This document shows, in pieces, positions 35,485 to 44,003 of a DNA stretch of 64,000 nt (position 1 is the first letter of the stretch; every line of letters starts with the position of its first letter). This DNA is from Streptomyces sp. TSRI0281. Lineage in GTDB: Bacteria; Actinomycetota; Actinomycetes; Streptomycetales; Streptomycetaceae. The position numbers and the translations under genes are program-made. The notes under the pieces were generated by a model. It had not been told where the DNA came from. It saw nothing but the letters and a program-made list of their open reading frames with translations, and did no database searches. The stretch lies in contig NZ_LWLE01000001.1 of NCBI RefSeq assembly GCF_001905125.1, positions 648,880 through 712,879 on the forward strand, written 5' to 3'.

Positions 35485-37332
35485 TCACTCCACGGTCACG
35501 GACTTCGCCAGATTGCGCGGCTGGTCCACCTCGTTGCCGCGGGCCGTCGCGAGCTCACAGGCGAAGACCTGGAGCGGCACGGTGGAGACCAGCGGCTGAA
35601 GCAGCGTAGGCGTAACGGGGATGGTGATGAGGTGGTCGGCGTACGGAGCGACGGCCTCGTCGCCCTCCTCGGCGATGACGATGGTGCGGGCGCCGCGGGC
35701 CCTGATCTCCTGGATGTTCGACACGATCTTGTCGTGCAGCAGGGAGCGGCCGCGCGGCGAGGGCACGATCACGACGACCGGCAGGTCCTCCTCGATGAGC
35801 GCGATCGGCCCGTGCTTGAGCTCACCCGCGGCGAAGCCCTCGGCGTGCATGTACGCGAGTTCCTTGAGCTTCAGCGCGCCTTCGAGGGCGACCGGGTAGC
35901 CGACGTGGCGTCCGAGGAAGAGCACGGTGTTCTTGTCGGCGAGGGACCGCGCCAGCGCGCGTACGGGCTCCATGGTCGCGAGGACCCGCTCGACCTGCTC
36001 GGAGATGGCCGAGAGCTGCCGTACGACGGTCCGGATCTCGTCGCCCCACTTCGTCCCGCGCACCTGCCCGAGGTACAGGGCGACGAGGTAGCAGGCGACG
36101 AGCTGGGTGAGGAACGCCTTGGTGGAGGCGACGGCGACCTCGGGTCCGGCGTGCGTGTAGAGGACGGCGTCGGACTCCCTGGGGATGGTCGACCCGTTCG
36201 TGTTGCAGATGGCGAGGACCTTCGCGCCCTGTTCGCGGGCGTGCCGCACGGCCATGAGGGTGTCCATGGTCTCGCCGGACTGCGAGATGGCGATGACGAG
36301 GGTGCGGTGGTCGAGGATCGGGTCGCGGTAGCGGAACTCGCTGGCCAGCTCGGTCTCGCAGGGCAGCCGGGTCCAGTGCTCGATGGCGTACTTGGCGATC
36401 ATCCCGGCGTGGAACGCGGTCCCGCAGGCCACGACGACGACCTTGTCGATCTCCCGGAGCACACCGGGCGCGATGCGCACCTCGTCCAGCAGCAGGGAGC
36501 CCTCCTGGTCGATCCGCCCGAGGAGGGTGTCCGCGACGGCCTTGGGCTGCTCGGCGATCTCCTTGAGCATGAAGTAGTCGTAGCCGCCCTTCTCGGCGGC
36601 GGAGGCGTCCCAGTCCACGTGGTACTCGCGCACCTCGGCGGCCCGCCCGTCGAACCCGGTGACGACGACCCCGGCCCGGCTCAGCTCGACGACCTGGTCC
36701 TGCCCCAGCTCGATCGCGGCGCGGGTGTGCGCGATGAACGCGGCGACGTCGGAGGCGAGGAACACCTCGCCCTCGCCCACTCCCACGACGAGCGGCGAGT
36801 TGCGCCGGGCGCCCACCACCACATCGGGCTGATCGGCGTGCACGGCGACGAGGGTGAAGGCCCCCTCCAGCCTCCGGCACACCTGCCGCATCGCCTCGGC
36901 CAGCTCCCCGCACCCGGAGAACGCCTCGGCCAGCAGATGCGCCACCACCTCGGTGTCGGTCTCCGAACCCAGCGCGTGCCCGCGCCCGATGAGCTCGTGC
37001 CGGAGCGCGGCGAAGTTCTCGATGATCCCGTTGTGCACGACGGCGACCCGGCCCGCGTTGTCCAGATGCGGATGGGCGTTGATGTCGTTGGGCGCCCCAT
37101 GGGTGGCCCACCGGGTGTGCCCGATGCCGGTGCGACCGGCCGGAAGGGGCCGGTCCTTCAGCTCCTTCTCCAGATTGACGAGCTTGCCCGCCTTCTTCGC
37201 GGCGGCCAGCCCGCCATCCGCGAGAACGGCGACACCCGCCGAGTCGTAGCCCCGGTATTCGAGGCGCTTGAGACCTGCGACGACGACGTCCTGCGCCGAC
37301 TGTCCTCCGACGTAACCCACGATTCCGCACAT
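35485..37332 (-). CDS. glmS: Glutamine-fructose-6-phosphate aminotransferase
   Basis: A 615-residue enzyme making glucosamine-6-phosphate for peptidoglycan. After Met removal, Cys (MCGIVGYVG) is the glutaminase nucleophile; RWATHGAPND and HNGIIENF complete the class II amidotransferase site. Two SIS domains follow (SQSGETMDTLMAV; KELAYMHAEGFAAGELKHGPIALI), ending NLAKSVTVE. ATG 37332. A hairpin lies 18-45 bp upstream. No glmS ribozyme core was recognised. Confidence 0.97.
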   Translation of the reverse strand: MCGIVGYVGGQSAQDVVVAGLKRLEYRGYDSAGVAVLADGGLAAAKKAGKLVNLEKELKDRPLPAGRTGIGHTRWATHGAPNDINAHPHLDNAGRVAVVHNGIIENFAALRHELIGRGHALGSETDTEVVAHLLAEAFSGCGELAEAMRQVCRRLEGAFTLVAVHADQPDVVVGARRNSPLVVGVGEGEVFLASDVAAFIAHTRAAIELGQDQVVELSRAGVVVTGFDGRAAEVREYHVDWDASAAEKGGYDYFMLKEIAEQPKAVADTLLGRIDQEGSLLLDEVRIAPGVLREIDKVVVVACGTAFHAGMIAKYAIEHWTRLPCETELASEFRYRDPILDHRTLVIAISQSGETMDTLMAVRHAREQGAKVLAICNTNGSTIPRESDAVLYTHAGPEVAVASTKAFLTQLVACYLVALYLGQVRGTKWGDEIRTVVRQLSAISEQVERVLATMEPVRALARSLADKNTVLFLGRHVGYPVALEGALKLKELAYMHAEGFAAGELKHGPIALIEEDLPVVVIVPSPRGRSLLHDKIVSNIQEIRARGARTIVIAEEGDEAVAPYADHLITIPVTPTLLQPLVSTVPLQVFACELATARGNEVDQPRNLAKSVTVE

Positions 37333-37349
37333 ATCGGCACCCTAAGGCC

Positions 37350-37377
37350 GTGCTCCTCCTCACGGGAGGAGGAGCAC
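37350..37377. terminator. Hairpin between the carboxypeptidase gene and glmS
   Basis: GTGCTCCTCCT (37350-37360) pairs with AGGAGGAGCAC (37367-37377). It lies about 100 bp after the carboxypeptidase stop and only 18 bp before the glmS ATG, so it can be a terminator for the first gene or a leader hairpin for glmS. Confidence 0.6.
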
Positions 37378-37474
37378 GCGGGACGGATCAGCCACCCTTC
37401 GAACGCACCGGTTCCGCACGTCCCGGACGCGCCCCGTCCGACCGTCAGGCGCGGTACTGCCGCCCGTCCGGCCC

Positions 37475-38830
37475 TCAGGCGCAGTACTGCGCCTCCTTGC
37501 CGATCGACCGGTACATGCAGTCCGCGTTCTCGATCAGTTGGAGCACCGCGTCCCGGTTGCGCGAGGTCTCCCGCTCGATCACCTCGTCGGGCGGGTAGAA
37601 GCCGCCGCCCCCGGCCGATCCCGGATACATCTCGAAGGTGTAGGAGAAGATCCGCTGCGAACCCCACAGCCAGTCGTCGATCGAGCCGTCGGTGATGTAG
37701 AGGTCGCTGGACTGCTCGGCGGTGTAGCCGTTGCTCGCGCCCATCTTCTTGCCGACGGCGGCGAACGCGTTGCGGTCGTCGGCCGTCATGCCGGTGGCGG
37801 TGTCGTCGTAGGTGTAGCCGAACGGCCACAGCACCAGCTGGCTGTACGTGTGGAAGTCGATGCCCGCCGTGATCTGCTGCTTCCCGCCGACCACCCGGCT
37901 GCGGACGAAGTCGGCGACGACCTTCGTCTCGGGCGCGGATTCGGCCGCGGCTCCGCGGTAGGTCTCCGACGAGGTGCTGGAGGAGGAGCCGCCGCAGCAG
38001 CCCCATTTGTAGGCCCAGTTGCGGTTGAGGTCCGTTCCCACGGCGCTGGAGCCGGAGTTGGGCTGCCGGTTCTTGCGCCAGCTGCGGTACGAGCCCGACG
38101 CGATGTCGTACTCGCCGCCGTCGGGGTTCAGGTCCGGCACGATCCACAGCTCGCGGGCGTTGACCGCCTGGGTGATCCGGGGGTCGGTGCCGTAGTCCTC
38201 ACCGAGCTCGCGGAGCAGGTAGAGCGACATCTCGACGGTCAGGTGCTCGCGGGCGTGCTGGTGGGCGGTGAAGAGGACCTCGGGCTCGGCCTCGTCGGTG
38301 CCGACGTTGTCGCTGACCTTGATCGCGACGATGTCCCGGCCCTGGTAGGTCTTCCCGATCACGCGCTTGCTCATGATCGAGGGGTACGCGGCGATGCGCG
38401 CGTCGATCTCCGCGTTCATCTCGGCGTAGTTGTGGTAGCCGGAGTCGGACGGCGGAAAGTCGAGGATCCCGGCGTCACCCGGCGCGACCGGTTCGGCCCC
38501 GGGCGCGGGCAGCGCCGCCAGCACATGGCCGCGCGCCCGGAGCCTCTTGGCCTGGGCGGCGTCCGCGGTGATCACGATGCCGTGGTCGTGCACCTCGTCG
38601 ATCGAGACTCCGGCGCGGGCGATCTCGGTGCGGGCGGCGGCGGTGGTGCGCCCGGTGATCTCGTACTGCGAGGTCTGCTCGTCCGCGGCGACGACCGCGC
38701 TGCGCGCCGAGGTGTCGGCACTGGCGACGGCGGTGACGGGAGCGGCGAGTCCGAGGGCGAGCAGGACGGCGAGGGTGGCGTTCCGTCTGGTTCTCGTCGG
38801 CCGGGATTTCCGTGCGTGGAGAAGTCGCAT
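37475..38830 (-). CDS. Secreted M14 zinc carboxypeptidase
   Basis: A 451-residue exported peptidase. ATG 38830 follows aggag; the signal is [25 protein letters not shown] propeptide (about 35-115) precedes the catalytic domain. Zinc ligands: His and Glu in [11 protein letters not shown] (HxxE) and the second His in [10 protein letters not shown]; substrate-binding [11 protein letters not shown] and DLNRNW are present; catalytic Glu is in [18 protein letters not shown]. Cys pairs (GCCGG and the C-terminal ENADC...QYC) suggest disulfides. It cleaves C-terminal residues of extracellular peptides. Confidence 0.95.
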   Translation of the reverse strand: MRLLHARKSRPTRTRRNATLAVLLALGLAAPVTAVASADTSARSAVVAADEQTSQYEITGRTTAAARTEIARAGVSIDEVHDHGIVITADAAQAKRLRARGHVLAALPAPGAEPVAPGDAGILDFPPSDSGYHNYAEMNAEIDARIAAYPSIMSKRVIGKTYQGRDIVAIKVSDNVGTDEAEPEVLFTAHQHAREHLTVEMSLYLLRELGEDYGTDPRITQAVNARELWIVPDLNPDGGEYDIASGSYRSWRKNRQPNSGSSAVGTDLNRNWAYKWGCCGGSSSSTSSETYRGAAAESAPETKVVADFVRSRVVGGKQQITAGIDFHTYSQLVLWPFGYTYDDTATGMTADDRNAFAAVGKKMGASNGYTAEQSSDLYITDGSIDDWLWGSQRIFSYTFEMYPGSAGGGGFYPPDEVIERETSRNRDAVLQLIENADCMYRSIGKEAQYCA

Positions 38831-39037
38831 ACTGGCAGTCTCCTGAGTCCGGATGGGTGGGGGGATGGACCTGCGCGACGCACACATGGTCGTGTCATGA
38901 CATGACCGGGTCAAGAGGATGGTTCCGGCCAAGGGCACGACGACGGCGCACGCAGGGCGGACGCGCTCCTGCCCTGCCGAGCGCCCCGCCGCCCCCGCGC
39001 ACCCCCGCACACCCATCGGTGAGCTGCTCCGCGCCCC

Positions 39038-40119
39038 CTACCGACCGAGCGCCCCACCGCCCCGCTCGGCCTCCGCGAGCCGCAGGCGCAGCGCGGCCTT
39101 CTCCGGCTCGGTGCCCGGCAGTCCGAGCGCTTCCCGGTACGCGGCGGCGGCCTCGCCGAAGCGCTCCAGGCGGCACAGCAGGTCGCCCCGCGCGGCCGGA
39201 TACGGCGGGTACGCGCGCAGCCTCGGCTCCCCGGCGAGTGCGTCGAGCAGCGCGAGCCCCGCCTCCGGGCCGTCCCGCATCGCCACCGCCACGGCCCGGT
39301 TCAGAGCGATCACCGGGGACGGGGCGAGCGCGAGCAGCACGTCGTACAGGGCCACGATCTGCGGCCAGTCCGTGCTCGCGACGTCCGCCGCCTCGTCGTG
39401 CAGGGCGGCGACGGCGGCCTGCACCCCGTACGGCCCGGCCGGACCGCCGGTCAGCGCGTCGACCACCAGGACGCGCCCCTCCTCGATCATGTCCCGGTCC
39501 CAGCGCCCCCGGTCCTGCTCATCCAGCAGCACCGGCTCGCCGCCCGGCCCGGTGCGGGCATCGCGCCGGGCGTGGACGAGCAGCATCAGGGCGAGGAGCC
39601 CGGCGGTCTCGCGTTCGGCGGGCAGCAGTCGGCGCAGGATCCGGGCCAGCCGGATCGCCTCCTCGGCCAGGTCCGTCCGCTGGAGGCTGGGCCCGGAGCT
39701 GGCGGCGTACCCCTCGGTGAAGATCGAGTAGAGGGCCTGGAGCACCCCGGGCAGCCGCTCCGGCAGCTCGTCGGCACCGGGCACCCGGAACGGGATGCGG
39801 GCCACGCGGATCTTCTTCTTCGCCCGCACGATCCGCTGGGCCATGGTGGCGGTCGGCACCAGGAAGGCCCGTGCCACCTCCGGTGTGGTGAGTCCGGCCA
39901 GGCAGCGCAGGATCAGGGCGGTCCGGTCCTCGGCGGCGAGTGCCGGGTGGGCGCAGGTGAAGAACAGCTGCAACCGTTCGTCGGGCAGCTCACCGGTGGC
40001 ACCACCGGCCGGTGCGGCGTACGCGCGCACCACCGGCCGGTGCGGCGTACGCGCGCTCCGTCTCCGCCCGTTCCGCGTCCGCGCGGAGGACGACGAACGG
40101 GACAGGGCTCGATCGACAC
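39038..40119 (-). pseudogene. 5'-truncated ECF42-like sigma factor (sigma-4 plus C-terminal TPR-like domain only)
   Basis: The intact reading frame (39038-40033) encodes LPDERLQLFFTCAHPALA, the sigma-4 HTH LTTPEVARAFLVPTATMAQRIVRAKKK and the long C-terminal TPR-like domain (ALYSIFTEGY; ALNRAVAVAMRDGPEAGL). No sigma-2 region exists upstream: the sequence runs into the 3' end of the oxidoreductase gene within about 120 bp. A 28-bp perfect tandem duplication (40001-40056) also shifts the frame; removing one copy joins the frame to RADAERAETERAYAAPAGGA. Without sigma-2 it cannot bind core polymerase or the -10 element. Likely a remnant. Confidence 0.8.
40001..40056. repeat. Perfect 28-bp tandem duplication inside the sigma remnant
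   Basis: Copies at 40001-40028 and 40029-40056 are identical (ACCACCGGCCGGTGCGGCGT plus 8 bases). Because 28 is not a multiple of three it shifts the reading frame of the sigma fragment, consistent with recent slippage. Confidence 0.9.
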
Positions 40120-40155
40120 GCCCTGAACAATTTTTCCTTGTGCGCGGGAGATGAC

Positions 40156-41049
40156 TCAGACGACGATGACCCGGCGCCCCCGCGTGTGACCGGCCTGGCT
40201 GTCGATGTGCGCCGCCGCGGCCTCGGCGAGCGGGTACGACTTCTCGACCGGGATGTGGAGCTTTCCCCGCGAGATGAGGTCGGCGGCCACCGCGAGCGCT
40301 TCCGGCACGCTCCCGGCCACGCCGGAGAACCGGACACCGAGATCCGGCGCGCCGAGATCGGCGATGGAGATCACCTTCTGCGGATTCCCGGTCAGCTCCA
40401 CGAGCTCACGGATCACGCCCGAGCCGGCCAGATCGAGCGCCGCGTCGACGGGGCCGAGTTGCCGCACCCGCTCGACCCAGCCCTCGCCGTACGTCGTGGC
40501 TACGGCACCCAGGCCGCGCAGATAGTCCTGGTTCGCGGCCCCGGCCGTGCCGATCACCGTGATGCCGCGGTCGCGGGCGATCTGCAGCACCGCCGATCCG
40601 ACTCCCCCGGACGCGCCGCTGACCAGCAGCGTCTGCCCGGACCGCACACCGACCTGGCCGATGATGCGCAGCGCGGTCTCCACCACGGAGGGGTACCCGG
40701 CCGCCTCTTCGAAGGTCAGGCCCTCGGGCATACGGGCCCAGGCCGACAGCACGGCGAACTCGGCATAGGTGCTCGCCCCTTCGCCGAACACATGGTCGCC
40801 GACCGCGACCCCTTCGACGCCGTCGCCGATCTCGTCCACCACCCCTGAGGCGTCCAGCCCGACCCCGGCGGGCAGTTCGAGCGGATGGGCCGCCAGGATC
40901 TGGCCCTCACGAACCCTCCAGTCGACGGGGTTCACACCCGCCGCCCGTACGGCGATGCGTATCTGGCCGGGGCCCGCTTGGGGCTCCTCGGCGTCCACGA
41001 GTTGCAGAACGTCCGGACCGCCGAAATCGGCGAAGCTCACTTTCTTCAT
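40156..41049 (-). CDS. NADP-dependent MDR oxidoreductase (quinone-oxidoreductase type)
   Basis: A 297-residue medium-chain dehydrogenase/reductase without zinc ligands. The N-terminal GroES-like fold has VNPVDWRVREGQI and HVFGEGASTYAEF; the cofactor motif is LVSGASGGVGSAVLQIARDRG near 145-165. The product ends RGRRVIVV. Divergent from the TetR gene at 41120 with a palindrome in between, so probably its regulated target. Substrate unknown. Confidence 0.93.
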   Translation of the reverse strand: MKKVSFADFGGPDVLQLVDAEEPQAGPGQIRIAVRAAGVNPVDWRVREGQILAAHPLELPAGVGLDASGVVDEIGDGVEGVAVGDHVFGEGASTYAEFAVLSAWARMPEGLTFEEAAGYPSVVETALRIIGQVGVRSGQTLLVSGASGGVGSAVLQIARDRGITVIGTAGAANQDYLRGLGAVATTYGEGWVERVRQLGPVDAALDLAGSGVIRELVELTGNPQKVISIADLGAPDLGVRFSGVAGSVPEALAVAADLISRGKLHIPVEKSYPLAEAAAAHIDSQAGHTRGRRVIVV

Positions 41050-41065
41050 ACGGCCGAACGTAACA

Positions 41066-41076
41066 CTAACGGTTAG
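41066..41076. promoter_or_regulatory. Palindrome between oxidoreductase and TetR genes
   Basis: CTAAC-G-GTTAG is a perfect 11-bp palindrome 17 bp from the oxidoreductase ATG in an AT-rich spacer of 70 bp. It is a candidate operator of the adjacent TetR protein. Confidence 0.6.
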
Positions 41077-41119
41077 CTTTTAGAAACCGTTCCATCTTTG
41101 CATTTGATAGCGTCAGGGC

Positions 41120-41695
41120 ATGACCGTGCAGTCCGGACGCCGCGAGCGCAAGAAGGCCGCGACCCGCCAGAAGATCGCTGACACCGCCCTGCGGCTCTTC
41201 CTGGAGCGCGGGTACGACGCCGTGGGCATCCGCGATGTGGCCGCCGAGGCCGATGTGGCCGTCACCACGCTCTTCTCCCACTTCGCCTCCAAAGAGGCCC
41301 TGGTGTTCGAGCGGGACGAGGACTTCGAGCACCGCCTCGCGCAGGCGGTCACCGACCGGGCCCCGCACGAGCCACTCATCCCCGCGCTGCGCCGCGAGAT
41401 CCTGGCCCTGGTACGCCATTGCACGGCGGACGGCGCCGCCCCGATCTGGCGGATGATCGACGAATCGCCCGCCCTGCGGAAGTACGAGGAGTCGATGCGG
41501 CTGCGCCACGCGGAGTCACTGGCAACGGCCATCGCCGCCGACCTCGGCCTGCCACAGCCCACAACGGCCTGCCGCACGATCGCGAGGTTCGCGATCGACG
41601 CCCATTCGCTGGCCCGCGAGGCGGCCGATCCGGAGGCCGCGGTGGACGAGATCTTCCTGATGATCGAGGCGGCCTGGGCGGTCGCCCGCCCGTGA
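41120..41695 (+). CDS. TetR-family regulator
   Basis: A 191-residue repressor. HTH: KKAATRQKIADTALRLFLER, GIRDVAAEADVAVTTLFSHFASKEAL. The C-terminal domain (LALVRHCTADGAAPIWRMIDESPALRKYEESM) is typical of TetR proteins paired with oxidoreductases. ATG 41120; no clear ribosome site. Likely controls the divergent MDR gene and itself. Confidence 0.92.
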   Translation: MTVQSGRRERKKAATRQKIADTALRLFLERGYDAVGIRDVAAEADVAVTTLFSHFASKEALVFERDEDFEHRLAQAVTDRAPHEPLIPALRREILALVRHCTADGAAPIWRMIDESPALRKYEESMRLRHAESLATAIAADLGLPQPTTACRTIARFAIDAHSLAREAADPEAAVDEIFLMIEAAWAVARP

Positions 41696-41826
41696 AGAAG
41701 GCCCGTTCACCTCGGTAACGGCAGGCCGGGCACGCGTTGACCGGTGCCGCGCCCACGGCGGCGGGGCGTCACGGCATCGGTCGCGGCGCGTGGTGCCGGG
41801 CCCGGTCGCCTCCTTCACCGCAGGTG

Positions 41827-42453
41827 TCAGGCGGTGCGGCGCAGGAGGAGGACATGGTCGGTGACCTCGGCGGTGCTCCCGTCCGGGCCGGTCGCGATCC
41901 GGCGGGGTGAGTCGGCCTGCTCGACCGTCCAGGTCTCCGGGGCCAGGCCGATATCCGCGGCGATCTCCCGCGGGCCGGAGTAGCGGGTGTCGGGGTCCTG
42001 GTTCCACGACCACGGCGCGGCCGAGCCGTGGTCGACGACCAGCAGCCGCCCGCCGGGGCGCAGTGCGTGCGCGGCCGAGCGCAGCGCGGTTGCCCGGTCC
42101 AGGTCGAAAGGGGTCTGCAGGTAGTGGGCGCAGATCAGGTCGAATCCGCCGGGCGGGAACGACGTGTGCACGTCGTGCCGCACGGTAATGACACGGTCGT
42201 CCAGGCCGTGTGCGCGGGCGAGGGAAGCGAGCCGTTCGACCGCCACGGCCGAGATGTCGATGGCGGTGACGTGCCAGCCCTGGCGGGCGAGCCACAGCGC
42301 GTCGCCGCCTTCACCGCATCCGAGGTCCAACGCGTCACCGGGCGGCAGGCCCGTCACCGTCTCCGTGAGGCGGGCGTTCGGCTGCGGGCCGTCGGCCGCC
42401 GGCCGGGCCGCGTAGACGCCGTCCCAGAACGCGACCGCTTCGGTGGTGCTCAT
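41827..42453 (-). CDS. SAM-dependent methyltransferase
   Basis: A 208-residue class I methyltransferase, ATG 42453 after agggag. Motif I is ALDLGCGEGGDALWLARQG near 40-58, then VTAIDISAVAVERL, and FDLICAHYLQTPF; LRPGGRLLVVDHG is motif IV/V. Tellurite-resistance/TehB-like in style. It is divergent from an XRE-cupin regulator (89 bp apart), suggesting a regulated detoxification or modification enzyme. Confidence 0.9.
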   Translation of the reverse strand: MSTTEAVAFWDGVYAARPAADGPQPNARLTETVTGLPPGDALDLGCGEGGDALWLARQGWHVTAIDISAVAVERLASLARAHGLDDRVITVRHDVHTSFPPGGFDLICAHYLQTPFDLDRATALRSAAHALRPGGRLLVVDHGSAAPWSWNQDPDTRYSGPREIAADIGLAPETWTVEQADSPRRIATGPDGSTAEVTDHVLLLRRTA

Positions 42454-42516
42454 CAAGACTCCCTGTGTCGGTTGGTACGTGAGTCTTGCCGGGCACCCCG
42501 CGATCCGGCACGGAAA

Positions 42517-42533
42517 CTTGCGGTAATGGCAAG
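42517..42533. promoter_or_regulatory. Inverted repeat between methyltransferase and XRE-cupin genes
   Basis: CTTGC and GCAAG are inverted with a 7-bp spacer, 9 bp before the XRE-cupin ATG. A related CTTGCC occurs at 42484-42489 in the same spacer. A plausible autoregulatory site. Confidence 0.45.
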
Positions 42534-42541
42534 ATGGCCCG

Positions 42542-43150
42542 ATGGATGGCACGAGCGACGACGACGTGCTCGACGCGGTGGGGCCACGGCTGCGCGCACT
42601 GCGCCGTGAACGCGGCATCACCCTCGCCGACCTCGCGTCGGCCATCGGCGTCTCGGAGAGCACGCTGTCCCGGCTGGAGAACGGGCAGCGCCGGCCGAGC
42701 CTGGAACTGCTGCTGCCGCTGGCCCGCACCTATGACGTTCCGCTGGACGACCTCGTCGGCGCCCCGCGCACCGGCGATCCCCGCATGTACCTCAAGCCGG
42801 TCAGCCGGTTCGGGATGACCTTCGTGCCCCTGTCCCGGCGACCGGGCGGTGTGCACGCGTTCAAGATGATCGTCCCCGCCCGGCCGGAACCACGCGAACC
42901 GACCCCGCAGACCCACGAAGGCTTCGAATGGCTCTACGTGCTCAGCGGACGCCTACGGCTCGTGATCGGCGAGCGCGACCTGACACTGCCGCCCGGCGAG
43001 GCAGCCGAGTTCGACACGTCCGTGCCGCACTGGCTGGGCAGCGCCGACGGCGGCGCGGTCGAGCTGCTCATCCTGTTCGGCCTGCAAGGGGTACGCGCGC
43101 ACGTACGCACCGACCCTCATGGGTCGTCCGGGACCGGGAGGGGGCGGTGA
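42542..43150 (+). CDS. XRE-type regulator with C-terminal cupin domain
   Basis: A 202-residue protein. The HTH_3 domain spans about 12-68 (GPRLRALRRERGITLADLAS, VSESTLSRLENGQRRPSLELLLPLA). A cupin follows at about 110-185 (HEGFEWLYVLSGRLRLVIGE, LPPGEAAEFDTSVPHWLG). Such PuuR/SutR-like regulators bind a small molecule in the cupin. Divergent from the methyltransferase, its probable target. Confidence 0.93.
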   Translation: MDGTSDDDVLDAVGPRLRALRRERGITLADLASAIGVSESTLSRLENGQRRPSLELLLPLARTYDVPLDDLVGAPRTGDPRMYLKPVSRFGMTFVPLSRRPGGVHAFKMIVPARPEPREPTPQTHEGFEWLYVLSGRLRLVIGERDLTLPPGEAAEFDTSVPHWLGSADGGAVELLILFGLQGVRAHVRTDPHGSSGTGRGR

Positions 43151-43307
43151 AGGACGGCGTCGGGGAACGTCCCATGACCGGACCCATACCCGGACCGGTG
43201 ACGATCAGCGCCCGAGCAGGATGCCACGCCGTCACCCCCGTAACAGCCGCGTTCAGGGTGGCGGCGACGACGTACTCCTGACCCCGCACTCACCATCGGA
43301 GGCCATC

Positions 43308-43892
43308 ATCAGCACCAGCCTTGAGCCGATCCTGTGGATCAGCGCCGGTACCTGTGCTCTCGGCCCCTACCGCGCCGACCTGGTCGAAACGTACTGGCGC
43401 TGGGAGCAGGACCCCGCTCTCCTGGTCGGCTACGGCCGTCAGAGCCCCGAGTCGCTCGAAGCCCGAACCGAGGGCATGACCCACCAGCTCCGCGGCGGGA
43501 ACATCCGCTTCACCATTTACGACCTGAGCTCCGGCGCCCCGGCACCGGCCGGCGTCGCCACGCTGCTGCCGGACCACTCCGTGCGGACCGCCGAGTACGT
43601 GATCATGCTCGCCGCCGAAGCTCGCGGCCGTGGGCTCGGCACCCAGGCCACGCGGCTCACCCTCGACTACGCCTTCCACATCACCAACCTGCGCATGGTC
43701 TGGCTCAAGGTCCTCGCCCCGAACTCCGCGGGCATCCGTGCCTACGAGAAGGCCGGATTCCGCACTGCGGGGACCTTGCGCGAGGCCGGGTACTGGCTCG
43801 GCGAGGTCTGCGACGAAGTCATGATGGACGCCCTCGCCAAGGACCACACGGGCCCGTCGGCCGTGCGTGCGGCGTTGGGGCAGGACCACTGA
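43308..43892 (+). CDS. GNAT N-acetyltransferase, possibly started at AUC
   Basis: The protein matches RimJ/RimL-type GNATs from STSLEPILWISAG onward: EYVIMLAAEARGRGLGTQATRLTLDYAF is the acetyl-CoA region and APNSAGIRAYEKAGFRTAG the second motif. No ATG, GTG or TTG is near the homology start. A GGAGG (43298-43302) is followed after five bases by ATC 43308, so an AUC start is proposed; the nearest canonical in-frame start, ATG 43221, has no spaced ribosome site and adds 29 unrelated residues. Function: acetylation of a protein or small-molecule amine. Confidence 0.75.
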   Translation: MSTSLEPILWISAGTCALGPYRADLVETYWRWEQDPALLVGYGRQSPESLEARTEGMTHQLRGGNIRFTIYDLSSGAPAPAGVATLLPDHSVRTAEYVIMLAAEARGRGLGTQATRLTLDYAFHITNLRMVWLKVLAPNSAGIRAYEKAGFRTAGTLREAGYWLGEVCDEVMMDALAKDHTGPSAVRAALGQDH

Positions 43893-44003
43893 ACGGCTCC
43901 GACGCGTTGGCGCGGGAAGTCGACCGCCCCGGCGGGTGTCGCGCGGCCCCAAGTTCCCCCGGAACAACGGCCCTTCCGGCGGCACCAGGAAGCGAGCATC
44001 CGC

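Noticed and set aside
37332..37474. Possible glmS ribozyme/riboswitch upstream of glmS
   Set aside because: No ribozyme core or pseudoknot sequence recognised; only a simple hairpin is present.
34327..37695. 1122-codon plus-strand open frame
   Set aside because: Antisense to nnr, acpS and glmS; long only because stop codons are rare at this GC content.
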